Assembly: GCA_023417285.1 (NCBI GenBank)
Contig: JAEZFR010000382.1
Span: 1 to 9,509, forward strand
Direction: 5' to 3'
DNA length: 9,509 nucleotides
DNA from: Bacillota bacterium
GTDB lineage: Bacteria; Bacillota; Clostridia; Acetivibrionales; DSM-1351
Below the pieces are notes generated by a model. That model saw only the letters and a list, made by a program, of their open reading frames with translations, ran no database searches and was not told the origin of the DNA. This document shows, piece by piece, positions 1-5,389 of this stretch. The translations under genes were made by a program, and so were the position numbers. Numbering within the stretch: the stretch's first letter is position 1; each line of letters begins with the position of its first letter.

Positions 1-786
1 TAGGTCAAAAAGTAGAATTACCGTATTGGTAACTGCTTGATTTCTGCCTGCAGTACGCTTCAATCTTTTTTCATCCTCTGATAAATCATCGGTTTGTTTG
101 CTTATACTTTCAAGTCTTTTTGCACCCTGACCGTATTGTAGAGTCTCAGATAGTCCACGAAGGCTATCTAGAACATATGCAGAAAGATTCCCTGACTTTG
201 TACGGAAATTAATACCGTCATCTCCGCTGAGCTTTGACGTTAACACAGGAATAATAACTCCAACGGTAATGTAAGCTACAAGTGCAATAACTCCAAGAAT
301 AACGTTAAAGCTTCCAATAAACAGACTAAGTATTAACGAGAAGAAAAATGCTATCACAATTGGTGAAATAGTGTGTGCATAGAAAACTTCAAGCAGTTCA
401 ATATCGGATGTAATAACAGATATCAGGTTTCCCTTATCCTTGCCTTCAAGCTTTGCTGGTGTAAGCTTGCGCAATGCCCTGAATACTTTGTCGCGAAGAA
501 GTGCCAAGAGCTTAAAAGCTATAAAATGGTTGCAGGCCTGCTCCGCATAACGAAGAAAACCACGAAGTATTGCAAATACGCAAACAGATATAAATAGCAC
601 ATTAATGGTCAGAGTAGTGTTAATATCCAAAACATTGGCTACTGCATATCCACCAAAAACCGTGATAAATGTTGCACACAGATGACCAATAAGGCCCATT
701 GTAACAGCTAGAACCATATATCCTGTAAGGGGCTTAACCAGTCCAATGAGCTGCATCATAACTTTAAATCCACTTCTTTTTGTCAT
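1..786 (-). CDS. CydC-like ABC exporter half-transporter, N-terminal part (cut by left edge)
   Basis: This is the membrane half of a type IV ABC exporter; the frame is open for 262 codons to base 1, so the ATPase domain lies outside the window. It begins MTKRSGFKVMMQLIG and has several hydrophobic helices (about residues 15-55, 60-80 and 140-185). The stretch FLRYAEQACNHFIAFKLLA, followed by LLRDKVFRALRKLTPAKL and then a D-I-E-L-L-E segment, matches the pattern typical of CydC subunits (R-x2-E-x3-x-H-x-x-x-F-x-L-L-x-x-L-R). Family knowledge: CydDC heterodimers move thiol compounds or haem across the membrane and support cytochrome assembly. The start ATG lies 1 bp after the stop of the CydD-like gene, and its AAAGGAGAG ribosome binding site is inside that gene's end, so translation is probably coupled. 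The substrate cannot be read from the sequence. A generic MsbA-like exporter half is the alternative. Confidence 0.85.
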   Translation of the reverse strand, partial: MTKRSGFKVMMQLIGLVKPLTGYMVLAVTMGLIGHLCATFITVFGGYAVANVLDINTTLTINVLFISVCVFAILRGFLRYAEQACNHFIAFKLLALLRDKVFRALRKLTPAKLEGKDKGNLISVITSDIELLEVFYAHTISPIVIAFFFSLILSLFIGSFNVILGVIALVAYITVGVIIPVLTSKLSGDDGINFRTKSGNLSAYVLDSLRGLSETLQYGQGAKRLESISKQTDDLSEDEKRLKRTAGRNQAVTNTVILLFDL

Positions 787-787
787 A

Positions 788-2521
788 TTAGTTACTCTCC
801 TTTCCATAGTTTTCGAGTGCTTGCTGTGCGTTCCACAGCTTACTATAAACACCGTTGCTTTTTAGCAGCTGGTTGTGGTTCCCTTGCTCTGCAATATTAC
901 CGTTTTCCATAACATAAATATTATCTGACCCTACAACGTTTGCAAGGCGGTGAGAAATCAGAATAACAGTTTTGTGCTCTGCAAGGTTGTGAATCTCGGA
1001 CATAATATCGTTTTCACTTTCAACATCTATATTGGAGGTTGCCTCGTCAAAGATGTAAACCTGGCTGTCGTGTAACAATGCTCTTGCTAATGCTAAGCGC
1101 TGACATTGACCGCCTGAAAGGTTTGATCCCTTTTCAGCGAGGACTGTGTCCAGTCCATTTTCACTTCTCACAAAATTCGCAAGATTAACTCTCTGTAAAA
1201 CTTCCCATAGCTCCTCGTCAGTAGCAGTGGGCTTACCCATAAGCAGGTTTTCTCGAATAGTACCTTTGAACAAGTAACTCTGGTGGCTGATATATGTGAA
1301 TTTCTCCATAAGTGAGGTTTCTGAAAGTTCACTTAGCTCCTTGTTACCAACAGTAACAGTCCCAGTATAACCCTTATTGCGGGCCATTAGGATAGCGGAA
1401 ACAGTAGACTTCCCGCAACCGCTTTCACCAACAATAGATGTAAAGCTTCCCATAGGAAATGTCATATCTATACCGTGAAGTATCTCTCGGTCCTTTGTAT
1501 AAGAAAAATGTAAGTTTGAGCATTTAATAGTGCAATCAGCAGTAATTTCTTCATTTTTTTGCTCTGCTTCGGGAAGGTCCAGCAAAGTAAAAATTTTATT
1601 GCTGGCAGCCATTCCGTTCATTGCAATGTGAAAAAACGAGCCGAGTAATCTCATTGGGATGAAGAAATCAGCAGAAAGCATGATAATCAGAAGACATCCC
1701 GCAAGGGTTACATTTCCGGTACTAAACTGTGTTGTTGCAAGGATAACGCCTAGTGCCGCTCCGCCGTAAGCGATTATATCCATAATTGTAATGGAGTTTA
1801 ACTGCATTGTTAAGACCTTCATTGTTATCTTACGGAATTTTTCAGACTGTTCGTTCATTTCATTCTGCTTAAAATCATCTGATTGATAGATTTTAAGAGT
1901 GATAAGGCCTTGTAAGTTTTCAAGGAAAGTGTCTCCTAACTCGGTGTACTGTCCCCAGTACTTCGAAAGTAGCTTTTTGGCCCAAGTTTGAACTCCTGCA
2001 ATTGCAACCGGAATAAGTGGTACGCAAATAAGAAGAACTATTGCTGAAGGAAGGTTTACAGTGCTCAAAACAACAAAAAGAGTCAGAGGAGCAAGCATGG
2101 CATAAAAGAACTGTGGAAGATATGCACCAAAATATGTTTCCAATTGATCCACGCCTTCAACTGCTACTTGCACAACCTCTGAGCTCTTTACTTTTTCATT
2201 ATAGGAGGTGCCCAAACGGAGAAGCTTCTTGTATATTGTCTCACGCAGTACTTTTTTTACTGCTTCTGAAGAAAGATAACTCATTTTTGATGCAAAAATT
2301 GTACAGACGAAACGAATGACTACAGCTATAAGAGCTATAATTATAGTCGCAATAATATCTCTTGTTTGAGAATTCCTTTCAAACAGCTTCATAAGCAAGT
2401 TGGTAATACTTATCATCATCGCAATGTTAGCAACAAGTGAAATCCACTGCAGTATTACATTGCTTGCTATATATTTTTTACTCTCGCTGACAGTAGCTAT
2501 CAGCCGCTTGTTTATCATCAT
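788..2521 (-). CDS. CydD-like ABC exporter half-transporter (permease plus ATPase)
   Basis: This 577-aa protein is a complete ABC half-transporter. Residues 1-310 form the membrane domain with about six helices. The ATPase domain follows, with Walker A GESGCGKST (365-373), Q-loop Q414, signature LSGGQ (468-472), Walker B VYIFDE (488-493) and switch His H524. All catalytic positions are intact, although the signature region reads LSGGQCQRLALARALL with a Cys after the motif. The segment YLPQFFYAMLAPLTLFVV, then CVPLIPVAIAG and FLENLQGLITLKIY, matches the CydD subfamily better than MsbA or LmrA types. Its partner would be the CydC-like half immediately downstream, giving a heterodimeric inner-membrane exporter for thiols or haem-related compounds by family analogy. 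The start is the first of two consecutive ATGs, with GGAG 9 bases upstream overlapping the upstream gene's stop. It is the middle gene of a three-gene minus-strand operon. Confidence 0.88.
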   Translation of the reverse strand: MMINKRLIATVSESKKYIASNVILQWISLVANIAMMISITNLLMKLFERNSQTRDIIATIIIALIAVVIRFVCTIFASKMSYLSSEAVKKVLRETIYKKLLRLGTSYNEKVKSSEVVQVAVEGVDQLETYFGAYLPQFFYAMLAPLTLFVVLSTVNLPSAIVLLICVPLIPVAIAGVQTWAKKLLSKYWGQYTELGDTFLENLQGLITLKIYQSDDFKQNEMNEQSEKFRKITMKVLTMQLNSITIMDIIAYGGAALGVILATTQFSTGNVTLAGCLLIIMLSADFFIPMRLLGSFFHIAMNGMAASNKIFTLLDLPEAEQKNEEITADCTIKCSNLHFSYTKDREILHGIDMTFPMGSFTSIVGESGCGKSTVSAILMARNKGYTGTVTVGNKELSELSETSLMEKFTYISHQSYLFKGTIRENLLMGKPTATDEELWEVLQRVNLANFVRSENGLDTVLAEKGSNLSGGQCQRLALARALLHDSQVYIFDEATSNIDVESENDIMSEIHNLAEHKTVILISHRLANVVGSDNIYVMENGNIAEQGNHNQLLKSNGVYSKLWNAQQALENYGKESN

Positions 2522-2534
2522 ACTAAATTACTCC

Positions 2535-2894
2535 TTATTTCACCTTTCTTAAAAATACATACATATGAATTGCCAAGAAGAAGACTATTGCTATTGAAAC
2601 AACTATATGCAACGCTGAAATGAGAGGCATATGGTCATATATCAAGGCAAAGATTCCGCTAACAAAGGCTACAACAATTATCAAAAGCAAAGCTGTCTTC
2701 TTTATATCAAGCTTTTTTCTGCATACTATGGTATGTGCAATGCAAAGTAACAAAAAAATTGCGGACGCCATTTTATGGATGACGGTACCTGTAAGAGGCG
2801 CACACATTGTCACTACAAAACTGAGTATAAGTACATAGGTAAAACATTTTTTTACTAAATTTGCTGACTGTTTATTGCTACAATTCGATTCCAT
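2535..2894 (-). CDS. Small four-helix membrane protein, probable diheme b-type cytochrome (DUF4405-like)
   Basis: A 119-aa integral membrane protein with four hydrophobic helices (about 17-37, 40-58, 66-86, 92-115). Helix 2 carries H40 and H54 and helix 4 carries H96 and H110. Both pairs are spaced His-x13-His, the arrangement that binds two b hemes between helices B and D of cytochrome b. The stretch PLTGTVIHKMASAIF followed by AHTIV resembles the flavinylation-associated cytochrome / DUF4405 family, which usually shows T-G-x-x-x-H then a second His on the same helix. It is first in the operon, ahead of a CydDC-like transporter. Start choice: a TTG codon at 2900 directly abuts the GGGGG ribosome binding site with no spacing, whereas the ATG at 2894 sits 6 bases from it, so 2894 is preferred. 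Haem binding is inferred from residue positions only; a non-haem four-helix protein is possible. Confidence 0.72.
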   Translation of the reverse strand: MESNCSNKQSANLVKKCFTYVLILSFVVTMCAPLTGTVIHKMASAIFLLLCIAHTIVCRKKLDIKKTALLLIIVVAFVSGIFALIYDHMPLISALHIVVSIAIVFFLAIHMYVFLRKVK

Positions 2895-2959
2895 TTCCAA
2901 CCCCCAAATAATAAGTTTGTCTTAAATAAATACTTGTATGGTAAAGTAAAAATTCGTCA

Positions 2960-2975
2960 GTTAGCAACAACTAAC
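2960..2975. promoter_or_regulatory. Operator palindrome 1 (GTTAG-N6-CTAAC)
   Basis: GTTAGC AACA ACTAAC is an inverted repeat with perfect 5-bp arms. It is the copy nearest the operon's first gene, about 66 bp upstream of its ATG. It belongs to a set of three with the same arms and exact 34-bp spacing. The length and symmetry suit a dimeric MarR- or TetR-type repressor; which family binds is inference. Confidence 0.7.
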
Positions 2976-2993
2976 CACGTATAAATAAAAAAA

Positions 2994-3009
2994 GTTAGCC
3001 ATAACTAAC
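2994..3009. promoter_or_regulatory. Operator palindrome 2 (GTTAG-N6-CTAAC)
   Basis: GTTAGC CATA ACTAAC is the middle copy of the three palindromes, with the same perfect arms and the same inner C/A pair as copy 1. It lies 34 bp from each of its neighbours and would fall at roughly +35 to +51 of the predicted transcript. Confidence 0.7.
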
Positions 3010-3027
3010 CTTTGTACCAAAAAAATA

Positions 3028-3043
3028 GTTAGTTAATGCTAAC
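3028..3043. promoter_or_regulatory. Operator palindrome 3, at the predicted transcription start
   Basis: GTTAGT TAAT GCTAAC is the third copy. Its right edge is 8 bases from the -10 hexamer of the minus-strand promoter, so it covers about +1 to +17. A protein bound here would block promoter opening or escape, which is the standard position for repression. Confidence 0.72.
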
Positions 3044-3050
3044 CAGTTTT

Positions 3051-3079
3051 ATTATATTATCGATAATTTTTTTTGTCAA
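3051..3079 (-). promoter_or_regulatory. Perfect-consensus sigma-A promoter of the cytochrome/CydDC-like operon
   Basis: On the minus strand the -35 hexamer is TTGACA (3079-3074) and the -10 hexamer is TATAAT (3056-3051), with exactly 17 bp between them. Both hexamers match the sigma-A consensus at all six positions. The transcript would start near 3044, giving a leader of about 150 nt that contains the three palindromes. Such a strong promoter fits a gene set that is normally held off by a repressor. Confidence 0.85.
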
Positions 3080-3100
3080 CATAATTATTACAAATAGTAA

Positions 3101-3130
3101 AAGCAGAATAGAGCAGAATAAAGCAGAATA
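3101..3130. repeat. Three tandem 10-bp repeats (RAGCAGAATA)
   Basis: Three head-to-tail decamers, AAGCAGAATA, GAGCAGAATA and AAGCAGAATA, differ at only one base. They lie 22 bp upstream of the -35 hexamer of the operon promoter. A fourth exact copy occurs at 3661-3670, upstream of spoIIP. The repeat length is close to one helical turn. Function is unknown; replication slippage could also make such an array. Confidence 0.75.
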
Positions 3131-3203
3131 TTGGGCAGATTATATGCTTATGATTACATACAATGCTATATTTAGATTTTTACAAGTAGATTTTACCACA
3201 AAA

Positions 3204-3257
3204 AAGTACACCTCAAAATGTTTGTAAGTTTATTTGTTTAACATTTTGGGTGCACTT
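3204..3257. terminator. Bidirectional terminator-like inverted repeat
   Basis: Arms 3204-3222 and 3240-3257 pair over about 17 bp (AAGT-CACC-AAAATGTT core, with one mismatch and one bulge) around a 17-nt loop. On the minus strand the stem is followed directly by CTTTTTTG, a good intrinsic terminator for the zinc-ribbon gene that ends at 3290. On the plus strand a run of eight T follows 9 bases after the stem. It separates the zinc-ribbon gene from the transporter operon promoter. Confidence 0.72.
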
Positions 3258-3289
3258 CAATTGATTTTTTTTAGTTTATAAGGTTCTTA

Positions 3290-3490
3290 CTATAACATAA
3301 AATCATAACTATATATATTTTGCCTTGGGTCTTCATTTACTGCCTTAACAGCATTGGTTCCTTCTAAAATAAGTCTGTGCCCACAGCATTCACATCTGAA
3401 GGTAAGACCATTTAATTGTTCAATTTCTGATTCGGGTAAATTTAGTAGAACTCCATTACAAATACTGCATTTAATAGTACAGAATTTCAA
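3290..3490 (-). CDS. Small zinc-ribbon-like protein, function unknown
   Basis: A 66-aa cysteine-rich protein. C8 and C11 form a CxxC knuckle (KCSICNG). A second cluster at residues 33-38 reads CECCGH, giving C33, C35, C36 and H38 as further ligands, with an extra C4 near the N-terminus. This is the layout of a compact zinc ribbon, with a 21-residue loop between knuckles and an unstructured-looking acidic tail. The start is TTG at 3490, chosen because a strong AGGGGGG ribosome binding site lies 8 bases upstream and no in-frame ATG exists until near the C-terminus. It is transcribed alone, away from spoIIP, and ends in the inverted repeat at 3204-3257. I do not recognise the family; a DNA- or RNA-binding or redox-sensing role is possible but not shown. 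A non-zinc role for the cysteines cannot be excluded. Confidence 0.68.
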   Translation of the reverse strand: MKFCTIKCSICNGVLLNLPESEIEQLNGLTFRCECCGHRLILEGTNAVKAVNEDPRQNIYSYDFML

Positions 3491-3644
3491 TTTACTTTCC
3501 CCCCTAATTTGGAATATTCATTAATATATGTCTCTGTATGAAAAAATATTACAGAAATTTTTTAAAATACAATGAATATAATACATTATTTCCCAATTGC
3601 CCCAAAGACAAATTGATCTACAAATAATGTCATTTCCGGCTATA

Positions 3645-3675
3645 ATCATATTTCAGTCCCAAGCAGAATATAGTT
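3645..3675 (+). promoter_or_regulatory. Tentative sigma-E-type promoter for spoIIP
   Basis: The sequence TCATATTT (3646-3653) resembles a sigma-E -35 element, and AATATAGT (3667-3674), 14 bp later, partly matches the sigma-E -10 pattern CATACAnT. In Bacillus subtilis spoIIP is made in the mother cell under sigma-E, so the position about 43 bp before the start fits. The -10 match is imperfect and AT-rich DNA gives chance hits. Confidence 0.3.
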
Positions 3676-3717
3676 TATATACATAAATAGATATTCAAAA
3701 GCTAAGGGGGAATAGTA

Positions 3718-4860
3718 ATGAGAGCTCTTTATAAGCAAAACAAAAAAACGGTTGCACTTCCCATAATGATTTGTGCGGTTACAGGAATATTAATTGGAGG
3801 CATTTTCTTTGGTGTTCAAAGTAATATAGAAAATTTGGACAAGGCTTTCTCTCATTCATCAAAAATAATAGATACAGAAATAATAAAAAAAATGTTTTCC
3901 ATCATATTTAATTTAGATGTTTCAAATCCACTTTCAATATTAAAATCCAACAGCCCAGTTTTTAGAATATATGATGGGGAGGCAGCAACAGAGGATAACT
4001 CCGAGAAAGTTCACAACCCATCCACTGCTGTATCAGAAAATAATTCCTCACCACAAACATCTTCGAATAATGCTAAACAGCAGTTTATAGAGGATGCGAG
4101 TTGTATTGTGTTTGAGGGAGATGTTGAAAATGATGAGATAAAGAATAATCCTATGGTTAGCAGTGGAGAAATCCAGATAATTAATCAGACCAGTTATACC
4201 ATTGATATTGATAAATTATTAAAAGAGCCTTTGAAAATAAAACCTGACAAAAAGAACTCGCAGATATTTATATATCATACTCATACTACAGAAAGCTTTC
4301 TAAAAGATCTAAATGATAAAACTGTTGATTCGAGAACATATGATAACAAGTATAATGTCGTAAGGGTTGGAGAGGAACTTACTAAGAACCTAAAGAAGTA
4401 CAATATTGGGGTGGTACATAATACAGCAGTACATGATGCTGATTACAATAGTTCTTATGCAAAATCGCTTAAAACCCTATCTGAAAATCTAAAAAACAAC
4501 TCTAAACTTAAATTGACAATAGACCTTCATAGAGATGCTATGGGGGACGAGAAGCTTAGAGTTGTTCGAAACATTAATGGCAAGGATGTTGCTAGAATAA
4601 TGTTTGTTATCGGTACTGACCAGAAACTTGAAAACCCTGGTTGGAAGGAAAACCTTAAACTGGCACTTAAGGTTCAAAAACGTTTGAATGAAATAGCTCC
4701 TGGGCTTGCAAAGCCAATCTATATCAGTAAAAACAGATATAATCAACACCTTACTAATGGTTCAGTAATTATTGAAATAGGAGGAGACGGGAATACAATC
4801 TCAGAGTGTGTTGCAAGCACAAAGTATCTTGCCCAGGCAATTAACGATGTTATTTATTAA
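3718..4860 (+). CDS. spoIIP: SpoIIP, stage II sporulation peptidoglycan hydrolase
   Basis: SpoIIP is a membrane-anchored peptidoglycan amidase/endopeptidase that works with SpoIID and SpoIIM to thin septal peptidoglycan and drive engulfment of the forespore. This 380-aa protein has a short basic N-terminus and one membrane anchor (about 11-33). A variable Ser/Asn-rich linker follows (about 85-125), then the SpoIIP domain (about 180-380). Visible family motifs are HTHTTE with H187, H189 and E192, DLHRD with H271, NQHL with H344, and IEIGG with E353; these are the likely zinc-ligand and catalytic residues, all present. The ATG start has AAGGGGG 7 bases upstream. Length fits the family. The common neighbour gpr is not immediately upstream, where a divergent zinc-ribbon gene sits instead. 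Identification is secure; regulation is inferred from other spore formers. Confidence 0.93.
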   Translation: MRALYKQNKKTVALPIMICAVTGILIGGIFFGVQSNIENLDKAFSHSSKIIDTEIIKKMFSIIFNLDVSNPLSILKSNSPVFRIYDGEAATEDNSEKVHNPSTAVSENNSSPQTSSNNAKQQFIEDASCIVFEGDVENDEIKNNPMVSSGEIQIINQTSYTIDIDKLLKEPLKIKPDKKNSQIFIYHTHTTESFLKDLNDKTVDSRTYDNKYNVVRVGEELTKNLKKYNIGVVHNTAVHDADYNSSYAKSLKTLSENLKNNSKLKLTIDLHRDAMGDEKLRVVRNINGKDVARIMFVIGTDQKLENPGWKENLKLALKVQKRLNEIAPGLAKPIYISKNRYNQHLTNGSVIIEIGGDGNTISECVASTKYLAQAINDVIY

Positions 4861-4864
4861 AATA

Positions 4865-4893
4865 TTGATGTTAATCATCAAATTTAGATTTTT
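4865..4893 (+). terminator. Weak terminator-like hairpin after spoIIP
   Basis: TTGATG and CATCAA form a 6-bp stem around a TTAAT loop, starting 5 bases after the spoIIP stop and followed by a T-rich stretch ending TTTTT. The stem is AT-rich and short, so termination may be leaky and the next gene could be partly co-transcribed. Confidence 0.35.
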
Positions 4894-5017
4894 AAAAACT
4901 ACTTTATTTGCGCGCATTTATAACAAGTCTATTTAGTTAAAAAAATGGTAAAAATATTTACATGTGGTTTAGGCAATAACTGCGAAGTTAACATTAATAC
5001 TTCCTGGGAGAGATTTT

Positions 5018-5287
5018 ATGTCAAGAACATCAAGGTGTAGGAAAGAGAGACAGCTTTATACTAAAATGATAGCTATATTTTTAGTGTTCTTTATTATTCT
5101 GCTAACAGGGATACTATTGACAGATGTTAACACTAACCGAATAGTATCTGGTGAGCAGGGGCATAGTATTGTAAATGTTATAGACACAGGGGATGATATC
5201 TATTCTCTTGAAATATTAGGCTGTAAAATAGATTTCAACCTAAAATATGTAAAGCGAGATTTGAGCAAATTGAGTGAAAGCGAATAA
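5018..5287 (+). CDS. Small single-pass membrane protein, function unknown
   Basis: An 89-aa protein with a strongly basic N-terminus (about residues 3-16, rich in Arg and Lys), one hydrophobic helix (about 17-35) and a 54-residue hydrophilic tail predicted outside the cytoplasm by the positive-inside rule. The segment after the helix contains VIDTGDDIYSLEILGCKIDF. There is one Cys in the tail. ATG at 5018 has GGGAGAG 5 bases upstream, which supports real translation. It lies between spoIIP and lepA on the same strand, 157 bp after spoIIP, and its stop touches the lepA promoter region. I do not recognise the family. Position suggests, but does not prove, a sporulation or cell-envelope role. 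It could also be a lineage-specific orphan. No lipobox or signal-peptidase site is obvious, so it is probably anchored. Confidence 0.7.
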   Translation: MSRTSRCRKERQLYTKMIAIFLVFFIILLTGILLTDVNTNRIVSGEQGHSIVNVIDTGDDIYSLEILGCKIDFNLKYVKRDLSKLSESE

Positions 5288-5326
5288 TGACAACAATTAT
5301 ATCATGCGTATAATGTCAACAATTAT
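5285..5326. repeat. 16-bp direct repeat in the lepA promoter region
   Basis: TAATGACAACAATTAT (5285-5300) and TAATGTCAACAATTAT (5311-5326) are identical except for one base and lie 26 bp apart start to start. They overlap the stop of the small membrane protein gene and the upstream lepA promoter. A tandem regulator site or an old local duplication could explain them. Confidence 0.7.
5287..5314 (+). promoter_or_regulatory. Candidate upstream lepA promoter (P1)
   Basis: ATGACA (5287-5292) and TATAAT (5309-5314) are 16 bp apart. The -35 matches sigma-A consensus at five of six positions and the -10 at all six. It overlaps the direct repeat and the end of the preceding gene. Confidence 0.5.
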
Positions 5327-5327
5327 T

Positions 5328-5356
5328 TTGCAAAAATTTGAATCTTGATATATACT
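5328..5356 (+). promoter_or_regulatory. Candidate proximal lepA promoter (P2)
   Basis: TTGCAA (5328-5333) and TATACT (5351-5356) are separated by exactly 17 bp, and the -10 ends 33 bp before the lepA ATG. Four of six and five of six positions match sigma-A consensus. Confidence 0.55.
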
Positions 5357-5389
5357 TTATTATGTATTTTTAAAAACGGAGGAACATTG

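Larger units (their letters stand above)
2895..3289. other. 395-bp intergenic regulatory region
   Basis: The region between the minus-strand transporter operon and the zinc-ribbon gene has no convincing gene. From left to right it holds the operon leader, three 16-bp palindromes, a consensus minus-strand promoter, three tandem decamers, and a long inverted repeat that acts as a terminator. I see nothing recognisable in about 3131-3203. A 63-codon plus-strand open frame at 3036-3227 crosses the promoter and an operator, lacks a ribosome binding site, and is not believed. Confidence 0.8.

Noticed and set aside
373..597. 74-codon plus-strand frame
   Set aside because: It lies entirely opposite the CydC-like gene, whose protein clearly matches a transporter family.
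2960..3043. Regularly spaced repeats as a CRISPR array
   Set aside because: Repeats are 16-bp palindromes with only 18-bp A-rich spacers, in three copies and next to a promoter; too short for CRISPR and no cas genes are present.
2895..3044. Riboswitch or T-box in the operon leader
   Set aside because: I see no conserved riboswitch core or T-box sequence, only the three short palindromes; an operator array explains them better.
3036..3227. 63-codon plus-strand open frame with a hydrophobic start
   Set aside because: It begins inside operator 3, crosses the minus-strand promoter, the tandem decamers and one terminator arm, and has no ribosome binding site.
5345..5389. N-terminal extension of LepA from an upstream TTG
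   Set aside because: It overlaps the -10 of the proximal promoter, and the family-typical start with GGAGG is at 5390.
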